Part shown: piece after piece, positions 16,356 to 25,641 of the stretch | How positions within the stretch are numbered: the first letter of the stretch is position 1 | Layout of the letters: every line of letters begins with the position of its first letter | Source: an uncultured Muribaculaceae bacterium | GTDB taxonomy: Bacteria; Bacteroidota; Bacteroidia; Bacteroidales; Muribaculaceae | DNA: 32,861 nt | Direction: 5' to 3' | Assembly: GCA_910584055.1 (NCBI GenBank) | Contig: CAJTZS010000046.1 | Span: forward strand, 1-32,861 | The notes under the pieces: model-generated | Told to the model about the DNA's origin: nothing | Database searches by the model: none | The model's input: the letters and a program-made list of their open reading frames with translations, nothing else | Made by a program: the position numbers and the translations under genes

Positions 16356-18083
16356 ATGAAACCATATAAATATTTAGCTGCCCTGGCTTTTGCCTCGCTC
16401 CCTCTGACCGGTTGCACCGACCTTGATGAGACCGTTTACAGTCAGGTAAGTTCCAACAACTATTTCAACACGAAACAAGACGTGGTTGCAATGGCATTCC
16501 GTTCGTTTGAACACGGATACTGGACAATTGTTCCACGTTTCAGAATCCAGGAACTTCCCGGTGACCAACTGATAATCCCGCGTCGCGACGGTAGTTGGGA
16601 CGATGGTGGTGTATGGCGTCAATTCCACTATCACACATGGACCCCCGACATATCGCGTCATGTCCATGATGAATGGGACTCCTGTTTCGCAGGCATCGGA
16701 CAATGTAATTTCGCTATTGACCGTTTCAATGAACTTGACCCGGCGAAGTTCGGCTTCTCCGAAGAGGAGTTCAATTCGCTCAGGACCCAGAACAGGGTTT
16801 TGCGTTGTTGGTATTACATCCGTCTGCTTGATGCGTTCCGCAATGTCCCCTTCTCGGTCAGCTATGACGATCCGTCTCAAAACAGTATGTCGCAAGTCCC
16901 GCCGGAATTTATCTTCAATTTTGTAGAGACCGAACTTAGGGAATCCATTCCGTTGCTCTATAAGAAGGAGAGTCTCGGTTCCGGTTCGCAATATGCCAAC
17001 CTCTGGACACAGGGTGGTGCAGCCGCTTTGCTCGTAAGGTTATACCTCAACGCCAAGGAATGGATAGGTATTGACCATCTTGCCGATTGCGAGAAGGTTG
17101 CGCAAGATATTGTGGATGGGGTCTACGGGGCCTATAAGGTTGACGACCGTTGGGACGCTCCGTTTGATTCGGAGAATGACAAGTGCGACGAGCTCATATT
17201 CTTCTTCTCCGGTTCCTGCAACTATACGAGCTGGCATTATCATCAATTGTATAATTGGGGTGTACCGTCCAATTCGGAACTTTTCTTCAATGACTATAAG
17301 GTGAAACATGGAGGACACAACGGTGAATTTGTATGCTCTCCGAGCTATGACCCCACCGGCAAACTTTACGATTATGAGCTTGGAATGACTATTCAGAAAT
17401 TCAGGAAGTATCCCGGTGATGTCCGTCTGGCGAAATATAAGAACCTTGGCGGAGGTAAGAGAGAGGGTATGTTCCTCTTTGGCAACCTTGAATACACGCA
17501 GAGCGGTATAAAACGTAAGTTGAAAGCTCCGGAGATGCCTTATGACCTTTGCATCCGGGATGCCGTGGGTCAGTTCCATTATTTGAAAGAAGATAAATGG
17601 CTCACTTCTCCCGAAAGCAACATGACTACAGGAGACTACAACTCAGGGTGGTATACGGTTAAATATCCGATGTACAGTGATACAGACCCCGGCGCCGGGG
17701 AAGGAGACTTCGCCGAGATTCGTCTTCCGGAAATCATGTATGCGCTTGCCGAGTGTAAGTTGCGCAGGGGGGATGATACGGGTGCGGCCAAGCTTTTAAA
17801 TCAGGTGCGCCGCAGATATTATCCACAGACAGTGCATAAACATGTGCTATATGCTCCTGAGGGTAACGTAGCCCTTGATATGGATGAGATGCTTGACGAA
17901 TGGGGTCGCGAATTCCTCGCCGAAGGACGTCGCCGTATCGATCTTATACGCTTCGGCAAGTTCACCACCGGTAAGTGGTGGGACAAGAATCCCGATGCCG
18001 ACGACCATGCGAAGATCTATCCCGTTCCCCGCGTGCAGATAACCACCAACCCCGCTCTCAAACAGAATCCAGGGTATAATTGA
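16356..18083 (+). CDS. SusD/RagB-family glycan-binding lipoprotein
   Basis: This is a 575-residue surface lipoprotein that pairs with SusC and captures glycan for import. The lipobox is LTGC (Cys20) in MKPYKYLAALAFASLPLTGC. Typical SusD features follow: DLDETVYSQVSSNNYFNTKQDV near the N-terminus, helical TPR-like segments (NFAIDRFNELDP, RVLRCWYYIRLLDAFRNVPF), and the C-terminal signature RLPEIMYALAECKLRRGD, AAKLLNQVRRR, EWGREFLAEGRRRIDLIRFGKF. The end (YPVPRVQITTNPALKQNPGY) is the standard SusD terminus. It is co-directional with SusC and with the SusE/F-like gene 52 bases downstream, so this is one operon. Confidence 0.96.
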   Translation: MKPYKYLAALAFASLPLTGCTDLDETVYSQVSSNNYFNTKQDVVAMAFRSFEHGYWTIVPRFRIQELPGDQLIIPRRDGSWDDGGVWRQFHYHTWTPDISRHVHDEWDSCFAGIGQCNFAIDRFNELDPAKFGFSEEEFNSLRTQNRVLRCWYYIRLLDAFRNVPFSVSYDDPSQNSMSQVPPEFIFNFVETELRESIPLLYKKESLGSGSQYANLWTQGGAAALLVRLYLNAKEWIGIDHLADCEKVAQDIVDGVYGAYKVDDRWDAPFDSENDKCDELIFFFSGSCNYTSWHYHQLYNWGVPSNSELFFNDYKVKHGGHNGEFVCSPSYDPTGKLYDYELGMTIQKFRKYPGDVRLAKYKNLGGGKREGMFLFGNLEYTQSGIKRKLKAPEMPYDLCIRDAVGQFHYLKEDKWLTSPESNMTTGDYNSGWYTVKYPMYSDTDPGAGEGDFAEIRLPEIMYALAECKLRRGDDTGAAKLLNQVRRRYYPQTVHKHVLYAPEGNVALDMDEMLDEWGREFLAEGRRRIDLIRFGKFTTGKWWDKNPDADDHAKIYPVPRVQITTNPALKQNPGYN

Positions 18084-18135
18084 TCTTGGCTTGGAGTTTT
18101 TTGTATGAAAATTAATTTTTAGAGTATTCAATACA

Positions 18136-18594
18136 ATGAAGATATACAAATATATAGCAGTTGCAGCAGTCGCATTGCTTGGAATGATCGCGGCAAGCTG
18201 CGATGAAGAGAGGGAACTCATAGTCATTGAGGGGAATATACCCATCAAGACTTCTACACTTTATATAGTCGGGGATGCAACCCCGGCAGGGTGGGATATA
18301 AATAACCCGGTGCTACTTACTGCAAGTGACGAAGATCCGCTTGTATTCATATATGAGGGGAATCTTACGAAAGGTGAGATGAAGGCTTATCTCACTCCCG
18401 GCAATTGGGATTCACCCTGTGTCCGTCCGATGACCGCGGGCTCGCCGATAAGCAAAGCCAATATAGACAAGGAGCCTTTCCAACTTTATTCCGGAGGGGA
18501 AGACCTGAAATGGTCGATAAAGGATTCCGGTAATTATAGAGTGATCTTTGATATGCGTAACTGGACATACAGCACGACATATCTTGGATTGTAA
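18136..18594 (+). CDS. Small SusE/SusF-like glycan-binding lipoprotein
   Basis: This is a 152-residue lipoprotein with a lipobox at AASC (Cys22) followed by DEERE. Its single domain begins with STLYIVGDATPAGWDINNPVLLTAS and continues with LVFIYEGNLTKGEMKAYLTPG, SPCVRPM and SGNYRVIFDMRNWT. This is the pattern of the tandem domains in SusE and SusF, which bind alpha-glucan on the cell surface. SusE and SusF carry several such domains; here there is only one. Position after susD is where SusE-like genes normally sit. The stop overlaps the start of the next gene in the form TAATG, pointing to translational coupling. The glycan bound is unknown. Confidence 0.8.
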   Translation: MKIYKYIAVAAVALLGMIAASCDEERELIVIEGNIPIKTSTLYIVGDATPAGWDINNPVLLTASDEDPLVFIYEGNLTKGEMKAYLTPGNWDSPCVRPMTAGSPISKANIDKEPFQLYSGGEDLKWSIKDSGNYRVIFDMRNWTYSTTYLGL

Positions 18595-20072
18595 TGATTG
18601 TAATGGAAATGAAAACAAATTTCAATATGGTAAAAAAGTTTGCATTGGTGTTCCTATGCTCGGTTTTATCCTTAGGCGTGGCTTGTAAGGATAACAAGGT
18701 AGAGGGTCCGGATAATCCGGATCCGGCACCTGATCCGACCCCTGAGCTTCCGGCATTGCCCGTGCCCGGAGACATTCATAAATACAAGGCTCCGCTTTAC
18801 TGGACAATCTATGAATATGCAAGGGAGATGGAAATGGCGGGTGTGCCGTATCACGAGATGGACTTGACATCCGACCAGTGGGATGCCGTCATAGACATGA
18901 TGGCTACGAAATTCAAACCTTATGGCTACGACATGATCTGTACCGACGGCTTCCTTCCCCAACTCTCGCGCGACGGAAGCGGATACATGTCGCATTACGG
19001 TTCGATGCCGCTTAAGGAGTTGGTGCGCCGCGCCAAGGAGAAAGGGTTGAAGGTAGGGGTCTATGACAACCCTCTATGGATAAAGGGTGATCTCAACAGC
19101 AAGGTTGCAGGGACCAATTACACGTTGCGGTCTCTGACACGTAATCCGCAAGACAATGTGCTTTATCCGGAAGTTACAGACAGGGCAGACTTTACATGGG
19201 TTGTTACTGACCATCCCGGTGCGCGGGAATATATCGACGGGTTCTTCAAGCATTACCATGATCTGGGAGTGGACTATGTTCGCATGGACTTCATGTGCTG
19301 GTATGAGGACGGGGACCCCGGGCGTGATCATCCCGTGACCTGCGGTTACGGTCGCGAGCGGTATGAACGCGGACTTGCGTATATCTGTGAATCCGCCACC
19401 AAGTACGGTATATTCACTTCCATAGTTATGCCGGAGCTTTATAACGATGCGGAGCTCGAAAGGAAATACTGCAATATGACCCGCATCGTTCAGGACACAA
19501 ATATCGGTGGATGGCATCACTTCTCCTCTTTCAACCGAGGAACAATTTATGACCGCTGGCCTTATGCCGACAATCAGATGGACGGCTTCACGCATTGGAG
19601 TCATATCGGGGGAGAAGGAAAGATACTTCTTGACGGTGATTTCTTGCGCCTTAATAAATGTGCGAGCGATGACGAACGCCGTTCGCAGGTGTCGCTTCAA
19701 TTGATAGCCGGAGGTCCTGTGACTATAGCCGACACTCCCGAGACGATCGGTAACTATGACAAGTTCTATACCAACGAAGAACTTTTGGCCCTGAACGCAG
19801 ACCGCTTCGTAGGAAAGCCGCTGTCTCGCGAAATTGACAGTGAAGGGAGCTGCATGTGGTGGGGTACCATGAGCAACGGAGACGTGGTGCTTGCAATGTT
19901 CAACCGCGAGGAGTCGGGACGGAGGATGTCGGTTAACCTGTCGGATATTAATATTGACGGAGAGTGCAAGGTGCGGGATCTCTGGAAGCATGCCGATGAG
20001 GGCGTTGTCTCAGGCACGTTCGAGGCCGCTGTGCCGCGCCACGGATGTAAAGTTGTTAAATTCACAAAATAA
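18594..20072 (+). CDS. Putative clan GH-D alpha-glycosidase (GH27/GH36-like) lipoprotein
   Basis: This 492-residue protein has a lipobox-like signal (FALVFLCSVLSLGVAC) followed by a charged, Pro-rich linker (PDNPDPAPDPTPELP). The remainder resembles a TIM-barrel of the alpha-galactosidase clan. DMICTDGFLPQL and KEKGLKVGVYDNP occupy early strands. LGVDYVRMDFMCW has the placement of the nucleophile Asp, and MTRIVQDTNIGGWHHFSS has the R...D spacing of the acid/base region. The C-terminal ~90 residues look like the small beta-sandwich of GH27 enzymes (VVLAMFNREESGRRMSVNLSDI). I cannot assign an exact family; GH27 is the nearest guess. The start is uncertain: ATGs at 18594, 18603, 18609 and 18627 are all in frame, and the first overlaps the upstream stop. 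Confidence 0.6.
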   Translation: MIVMEMKTNFNMVKKFALVFLCSVLSLGVACKDNKVEGPDNPDPAPDPTPELPALPVPGDIHKYKAPLYWTIYEYAREMEMAGVPYHEMDLTSDQWDAVIDMMATKFKPYGYDMICTDGFLPQLSRDGSGYMSHYGSMPLKELVRRAKEKGLKVGVYDNPLWIKGDLNSKVAGTNYTLRSLTRNPQDNVLYPEVTDRADFTWVVTDHPGAREYIDGFFKHYHDLGVDYVRMDFMCWYEDGDPGRDHPVTCGYGRERYERGLAYICESATKYGIFTSIVMPELYNDAELERKYCNMTRIVQDTNIGGWHHFSSFNRGTIYDRWPYADNQMDGFTHWSHIGGEGKILLDGDFLRLNKCASDDERRSQVSLQLIAGGPVTIADTPETIGNYDKFYTNEELLALNADRFVGKPLSREIDSEGSCMWWGTMSNGDVVLAMFNREESGRRMSVNLSDINIDGECKVRDLWKHADEGVVSGTFEAAVPRHGCKVVKFTK

Positions 20073-20111
20073 GCTCTAAATTATTTCTAATTAATCTTAA
20101 CCTTAAAAGTT

Positions 20112-21140
20112 ATGAGACAGAATTTACTTAAGTCCATGGCGTTAGGTGGCGCCATGTTGCTGAGTGCAGCCTCTCTTTCAGCTGCAGTTCCCGAACATCT
20201 ATACATGGTAGGCGAAGCCTCACCGAGTCTGTGGCATATTGACGTTGCTCAGGAAATGACAAACGAGGGGGACGGAGTGTTCAGCTATCGCGGAACACTC
20301 TACAAACAGAACCTTCAGTTCATCGACCAACGGAGTTGGGACGGAGTGCGCTATGTCCCGCCTGTGTCCGGATGGCATTTGACGCAAGCCCACACTGCCG
20401 AGCAGATTATAGCGGAGGTTGGAAACGAGAATCGTTTTTGGGTTCCTGAAAACGGCACATATGAGGTGAAAGTGTATTTCAGTGACGGCGGCGAATCGGT
20501 AATGATCACTGCGCAATGGGTTGACGAGATGGCTCCTATGGTATGTCCACTCGGAGCAGCTTCCGGGCAATGGGACAGTGCATCGGTTCATCCTTCAGTC
20601 AATATTTATCCACAAGAAGGAACGGAAGACATTTTTGTATGGGAAGGTACTGTAAAACCCGGAAGCGATAGCAAGCATTTTAAATTCATCTCCTACCCTT
20701 GTAACTACTGGGAAACATGGTTCTATTTGCCTGAATCCGTAGATAACGGAGTCGTGAAGTTTGTGAAAACTGGTGAAACATACAAAATTCGCAGGGCTTG
20801 GAATGATGGAAACCTTGATCACTTCTGGGGCTTTGCCGATGAAGACTGCACTCCCGAGAAGAAGATAAGGGCAACATTGAATCTTGGTGACGACACCATC
20901 CGGTTCGATAACCTTGAGAACGACCCGACGGATGTAGCCGATGTTTCGGAGAATATAGTGAAAGCAATATTTATTGGTGATGACCTTGTGATTGCGGGAG
21001 CTTCTTCCGGAATTGCGGTCTATGATATTTCCGGGCGCATGGTAGCGTCAACTGCTACCGGATCTCTGACAATTCCGGGGCTTTCTAACGGTGTTTATGT
21101 GGTAAAGACGGCAGACGGGGCAATAAAAGTGGCAAAATAA
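20112..21140 (+). CDS. SusF-like two-domain binding protein with T9SS-like C-terminal tail
   Basis: This 342-residue exported protein has a cleavable signal peptide (ending SLSAA) and no lipobox cysteine. Domain 1 (about 26-140) starts HLYMVGEASPSLWHI, and domain 2 (about 140-265) starts MVCPLGAASGQWDSASV. Both resemble SusE/SusF carbohydrate-binding units, as in the gene at 18136. The last ~65 residues (VIAGASSGIAVYDISGRMVASTATGS, then LSNGVYVVKTADGAIKVAK) look like a type IX secretion sorting tail rather than another binding domain. SusE/F proteins are normally lipid-anchored, so surface delivery by a different route is suggested. It is followed by a strong terminator at 21223-21257, which probably ends the first PUL transcript. 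Confidence 0.75.
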   Translation: MRQNLLKSMALGGAMLLSAASLSAAVPEHLYMVGEASPSLWHIDVAQEMTNEGDGVFSYRGTLYKQNLQFIDQRSWDGVRYVPPVSGWHLTQAHTAEQIIAEVGNENRFWVPENGTYEVKVYFSDGGESVMITAQWVDEMAPMVCPLGAASGQWDSASVHPSVNIYPQEGTEDIFVWEGTVKPGSDSKHFKFISYPCNYWETWFYLPESVDNGVVKFVKTGETYKIRRAWNDGNLDHFWGFADEDCTPEKKIRATLNLGDDTIRFDNLENDPTDVADVSENIVKAIFIGDDLVIAGASSGIAVYDISGRMVASTATGSLTIPGLSNGVYVVKTADGAIKVAK

Positions 21141-21222
21141 AACAATATTTTGCTGATGGATGTGGAAAAGCATTCGTTGCACGTTAATATAGTATACAGG
21201 TAGTTTTAGGTTGCCCGTGCAG

Positions 21223-21257
21223 TTTCCCTGCTCCGGTGATACTTCGGAGCAGGGAAA
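21223..21257 (+). terminator. Intrinsic terminator inside the PUL
   Basis: A perfect 13-bp stem (21223-21235 with 21245-21257, core CCCTGCTCCG) closes a 9-base loop and is followed by five T's. It lies between the SusF-like gene and GH97, splitting the locus into binding/import genes and downstream enzymes. I see no clear -7 box in 21258-21308, so read-through may feed the downstream genes. Confidence 0.82.
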
Positions 21258-21308
21258 TTTTTACCATGAACTAAACTATACACCATAATCGATTATAACA
21301 CCTATCAG

Positions 21309-23303
21309 ATGAAACCACTCCAAACCTACCTTCTCGCGGCGTTCGCTGCAGTGTCGTTCGGCAGTGCTGCCGCCGATTACAAAGTCGAGTCCCCGTCGGG
21401 GAAGATCACAGCCGAAATTCAGAACGGACCGGAGCTGTCATGGACCGTCAGCTACGGCGGCCGCGAGGTGCTGTCCAGATCGCCCCTCTCGCTGACGCTC
21501 GGCGACGGCACCGTCTGGGGGCGCGACGCCCGCGTGTCCAAGGCCGTGAAAACGTCCGTCAACAAAGTCATAGACACCCCCTTCTGCCAGTCCTCGACCA
21601 TGGATGAGAACTACAACGGGCTGACGCTTAAGATGAAAGGAGGATGGAGCGTGGAGTTCCGCGCCTATGACGACGGCGTGGCGTACCGCTTCATAAGCGA
21701 TGTCCGCAAGCCTTTCGAGGTCGTCTCGGAGCAGGCTGAGTTCAATTTCCCCTCCGACTTCACCGCCACCGTGCCCTACGTCCGCGGCGGCAGGGAGGGC
21801 GACATGGAGTCGCAGTTCTTCAACTCCTTCGAGAACCAATACACCGTCACACCCCTCTCCGGGCTGAACCCCAGACGGCTCGCGTTCCTCCCCTTGGCTG
21901 TTGACGCGGGCGACGGGATAAATGCGGCGGTCACCGAGAGCGACCTGCGCGACTACCCCGGCCTCTACCTATACAACCCTGACGGCACAAACTCGCTCAA
22001 GGGGATGCAGGCCCCGTACCCGGCGAAGACCGCGGACGGCGGCTACAACAATATACAGGGTATTGTCACCGAGCGCGCACCGTACATAGCCAAGGTGGAT
22101 GCACCGCGCACGTTCCCCTGGCGCGTGTTGGTGTTGGGGAAGGACACAGAAATCGCGGCCACGAACCTCAGCTACCTCCTTGCCGAGCCCTCCCGTATCG
22201 CCGACACGTCGTGGATCAGGCCAGGCAAGGTTGCGTGGGAATGGTGGAACGACTACAACATCACCGGCGTCGACTTCGAGGCGGGACACAACACCCCGAC
22301 CTATAAGCATTACATCGACTTCGCCGCCGACAACGGGATAGAATACGTCATCCTCGATGACGGCTGGGCCGCGGGCAAGGGGGAGGACCTCTTCATCCTC
22401 AATCCGGAGATAGACCTTGAGGAGATCATATCCTACGCCGACGGCAAGGGCGTCGGCATCATCCTCTGGGCTGGTTTACGCGCCTTCGAGCGCGACCTCG
22501 AAAAGGTATGTGAACACTATTCGAAGATGGGGGTTAAAGGGTTCAAGGTAGACTTCGAGGACCGCGACGACCAGCTGATGACGGCCTTCAACCACCGCGC
22601 GGCCGAGACCGCCGCCAGATATAAGCTCGTGCTTGACCTCCACGGGGCGTACAAGCCCGCGGGCATCAACCGCACGTGGCCCAACGTGCTCAACATGGAG
22701 GGGGTCAACGGCCTGGAGAACATGAAATGGACTGAGCTTAAGGACTTCGACATCATAAAGTATGACGTGACGATACCTTACCTGCGTCAGATCGCCGGGC
22801 CTGTAGACTACACCCAGGGGGCTATGGTCAACGCGACGCGTAAAAACTTCCGTCCGGTCAACTGCCAGCCGATGGCTCCCGGCACCCGCTGCCACCAGTT
22901 GGCGCTGTACATGGTTCTCTACTCGCCGCTGAACATGCTCTGCGACTCCCCGACGAACTACCGCCGGGAGCAGGAATGCACGGACTTCATCGCCGATGTC
23001 CCCACCGTCTGGGACGAGACCGTAGTGCTCGACGGGAAGATGGGTGAATACATCGTCACGGCGCGCCGCAAGGGCAATGACTGGTGGATAGGGGGCGTTA
23101 CCGACTGGACACCGCGCGAACTGAGCATCGACCTCTCGCCTCTGAAAATCAACGGCGCAGCTGAGATGACGCTCTTCACTGACGGCGCTAACTCCCACCG
23201 CAACGGCAACGACTACCGCCGTCAGGAGATGACGCTCGACCCATCCAAACCGTTGAAAGTAAAGCTCGCTCCCGGCGGAGGTTTTGCCGCTCATATAAAA
23301 TAA
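21309..23303 (+). CDS. GH97 retaining-type alpha-glycosidase (probable alpha-galactosidase)
   Basis: This is a 664-residue exported enzyme (signal peptide 1-22, ending SAAA). GH97 has inverting members such as SusB and retaining members such as B. thetaiotaomicron BT1871 (alpha-galactosidase). This protein has the retaining pattern: GFKVDFEDRDDQ with Asp415 and GVNGLENMKW with Glu470, the same residue numbers I recall for the BT1871 nucleophile and acid/base. It also has LDLHGAYKPAGINRTWPN rather than SusB's NAHEA motif. The N-terminal beta-sandwich (YKVESPSGKI), barrel start (KVAWEWWNDYNITG) and C-terminal sheet domain are complete. Activity is probably alpha-galactosidase, though beta-L-arabinopyranosidase is also known in this subgroup. 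The gene is distinctly more GC-rich than its neighbours. GH31 follows after 12 bases. Confidence 0.93.
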   Translation: MKPLQTYLLAAFAAVSFGSAAADYKVESPSGKITAEIQNGPELSWTVSYGGREVLSRSPLSLTLGDGTVWGRDARVSKAVKTSVNKVIDTPFCQSSTMDENYNGLTLKMKGGWSVEFRAYDDGVAYRFISDVRKPFEVVSEQAEFNFPSDFTATVPYVRGGREGDMESQFFNSFENQYTVTPLSGLNPRRLAFLPLAVDAGDGINAAVTESDLRDYPGLYLYNPDGTNSLKGMQAPYPAKTADGGYNNIQGIVTERAPYIAKVDAPRTFPWRVLVLGKDTEIAATNLSYLLAEPSRIADTSWIRPGKVAWEWWNDYNITGVDFEAGHNTPTYKHYIDFAADNGIEYVILDDGWAAGKGEDLFILNPEIDLEEIISYADGKGVGIILWAGLRAFERDLEKVCEHYSKMGVKGFKVDFEDRDDQLMTAFNHRAAETAARYKLVLDLHGAYKPAGINRTWPNVLNMEGVNGLENMKWTELKDFDIIKYDVTIPYLRQIAGPVDYTQGAMVNATRKNFRPVNCQPMAPGTRCHQLALYMVLYSPLNMLCDSPTNYRREQECTDFIADVPTVWDETVVLDGKMGEYIVTARRKGNDWWIGGVTDWTPRELSIDLSPLKINGAAEMTLFTDGANSHRNGNDYRRQEMTLDPSKPLKVKLAPGGGFAAHIK

Positions 23304-23315
23304 ATTACACAATAT

Positions 23316-25616
23316 ATGAAACGACTGATAAATATTGCTGCCGCAATGGTGGCAACACTTGCTGCATCCGCAACGCAACATAATCCCGTTGCCAATCCGG
23401 AAGCTGTAGTGACCGAAGGCGTTGTCCGCTTTACCGTCTTGACTCCGGAGATGGTCCGAATAGAATACAGCCCTTCAGAAAAATTCGAGGACAGGGCTAC
23501 GTTCACGGTGGTTAACCGTAACCTGCCCGTGCCCCGTTTCACAAAATCGGAGGATAACGAATTCCTATATATAACCACTGACAAGCTCAAGCTGAGATAC
23601 CGTAAGGGCACAAACCCCTACTTTGAGCCTAACCCTCCGGGCAACCTTAACATAACCATGGACCTCAACGGCACACCGGTGACATGGTTCCCCGGACAGG
23701 GAGACGGACGCAACCTCAAGGGTACCTGCCGCACGCTCGACCGTTGTTTTGGTGACGGCTACCGCTCGCAGTTGGAGAACGGATTGATTTCACGCTCGGG
23801 CTGGGCGGTGATAGACGATTCCCCTCAATGTGTCCGCCCCGACGGAAGCCGTTCGTTGGCTCTCGTGCCGGACGAAAGCGGTGTGGACTGGGTGGCGCCC
23901 CGCGATGACAAATCATCTCTCGATCTCTATTTCATGGGCTACGGACACGACTACAAGAAAGCCGTTAACGACTTCACTAAGATAGCCGGCAAGATACCGC
24001 TGCCGCCGGACTATGTCTTCGGTTACTGGTACAGCAAATATGAGAACTACAGTGCCGACGACTTCCGTAATATAGTGAAGGAACTCCGGGACAACGATAT
24101 CAATGCCGATGTCATGATCCTTGACATGGACTGGCACTGGAACGGAGAGGAGGGAGTCTCCAACGGACGCGGAGGTTGGACTGGCTGGAGCTGGAACACC
24201 AATCTCATCCCCGACCCAGGGAAGCTGCTGAAGGATTTGCATGACAGCGGACTTCATGTCTCCCTCAACCTCCATCCCGCTATGGGTGTCGATTCCACGG
24301 AAGATATGTTCCGGGATATGGCAACTGACATGGGTTTGAATCCCGACACCACGAAAGTGATTCCCTGGAAACTTGAGGACAGGAATTTTTATAAAGCCTT
24401 TGCGGGTAACTTCCTGCGTCCTTTCGAGAAACTCGGTGTGGACTACTGGTGGCTCGACTGGCAGCAGCACCTCACGAGCCCCTATACAGACGGTCTCGGC
24501 GAGACATTCTGGTGTAACCATGTCTTCTTCAACGACATGAAACACAACCGCCCCGACCGCCGACCGCTCATATTCCACCGTTGGGGCGGACTGGGCAGCC
24601 ACCGCTACCAGATCGGCTTCTCCGGCGACATGTTCATCAATTGGTCATCGCTCGCGTTCCTTCCGTACTTCACCGCCACCGCCTCCAACGTCGGCTATGG
24701 CTATTGGGGACATGACATCGGTGGCCATATGTATGACAGTTCCCATGACGTGAACGACCCCGAACTTCTGCTCCGCTGGATACAGATGGGAGTGTTCACC
24801 CCCATCTTCAGAACACATGCGACCAAAGGGACATGGCTCAACCGCATGATATGGACCTACGACAACTCCGACCAGCTCAAGGCAGCCGTAAAGCTGCGCT
24901 ATGCACTTTTCCCCTATATCTACACGATGGCGCGCAAGAGCTATGACACGGGAGTCAGCATCTGCCGCCCCCTCTATTATGAATATCCCGAACAGGAGGA
25001 GGCATACACGAACGAAGGAGAATACTTTTTCGGTGACGACATACTTGTCGCTCCGGTGGTGAGTCCATCGGTCAATGGCGTGAGTAGGAAAGAAATCTGG
25101 TTCCCGGAGGGGAAATGGTGGTCGGTAGCGCACAACCGTATGATTGAGGGGAACGGCAAACGGAACCTCGATTTCACCCTTGACCAAACCCCATATTTCT
25201 ACCGCGAGGGAGCCGTGATAGTGAACAATCCTAAGGAGGTCAAGAGCGTCACCGAGCGCCCCGGGAAACTTGTGGTCAACATTGTCGCCGGTAAGGACGG
25301 GGAATGCAGTCTGTATGAAGATGCGGGCGATTCGAACGACTACGACAGGGAATACGCTTTCACACGTATATCCCACAGGTCGGAAGGAAACGAAGGTGTC
25401 TATACAATCGAACCGCGCTCCGGCAAGGTTGAGGGACTTCCCTCCAAGCGCGGTTACGAGTTACGCATACTGAACACTGACGCACCCGTTGGTGGCACGG
25501 TTGACGGGAAAAAAGTCAAAACGGAATATGACGCGGCATCCCGCTGCACCATAGTCGATGTGCCCGCAGCATCATGCGACAAATATCGCACGGTAAATGT
25601 GACATACGGTAAATGA
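23316..25616 (+). CDS. GH31 family alpha-glycosidase
   Basis: This is a 766-residue exported enzyme (signal peptide about 1-19). GH31 enzymes cleave alpha-linked glycosides with retention. The N-terminal beta-sandwich (VVRFTVLTPEMVRIEYSPS) leads into the barrel at about residue 225 (PLPPDYVFGYWYSKYENYS), followed by DVMILDMDWHW. The nucleophile region reads VDYWWLDWQQ with Asp381, instead of the WxDMNE form of classical alpha-glucosidases. The acid/base is probably Asp438 in GFSGDMF. GYWGHDIGGH and FRTHATKG follow, then the C-terminal sheets with DILVAPVV, PEGKWW and the DUF5110-like end. The LDWQQ variant points to a less-studied subgroup, so specificity (glucose, galactose or GalNAc) is open. 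It is 25 bases upstream of the GH2 gene. Confidence 0.92.
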   Translation: MKRLINIAAAMVATLAASATQHNPVANPEAVVTEGVVRFTVLTPEMVRIEYSPSEKFEDRATFTVVNRNLPVPRFTKSEDNEFLYITTDKLKLRYRKGTNPYFEPNPPGNLNITMDLNGTPVTWFPGQGDGRNLKGTCRTLDRCFGDGYRSQLENGLISRSGWAVIDDSPQCVRPDGSRSLALVPDESGVDWVAPRDDKSSLDLYFMGYGHDYKKAVNDFTKIAGKIPLPPDYVFGYWYSKYENYSADDFRNIVKELRDNDINADVMILDMDWHWNGEEGVSNGRGGWTGWSWNTNLIPDPGKLLKDLHDSGLHVSLNLHPAMGVDSTEDMFRDMATDMGLNPDTTKVIPWKLEDRNFYKAFAGNFLRPFEKLGVDYWWLDWQQHLTSPYTDGLGETFWCNHVFFNDMKHNRPDRRPLIFHRWGGLGSHRYQIGFSGDMFINWSSLAFLPYFTATASNVGYGYWGHDIGGHMYDSSHDVNDPELLLRWIQMGVFTPIFRTHATKGTWLNRMIWTYDNSDQLKAAVKLRYALFPYIYTMARKSYDTGVSICRPLYYEYPEQEEAYTNEGEYFFGDDILVAPVVSPSVNGVSRKEIWFPEGKWWSVAHNRMIEGNGKRNLDFTLDQTPYFYREGAVIVNNPKEVKSVTERPGKLVVNIVAGKDGECSLYEDAGDSNDYDREYAFTRISHRSEGNEGVYTIEPRSGKVEGLPSKRGYELRILNTDAPVGGTVDGKKVKTEYDAASRCTIVDVPAASCDKYRTVNVTYGK

Positions 25617-25641
25617 AACACACTTTATAAGAACTAAAGAT

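Noticed and set aside
22476..23381. 301-codon frame antisense to GH97
   Set aside because: It is a by-product of the high GC of the GH97 gene, with no recognisable motifs.
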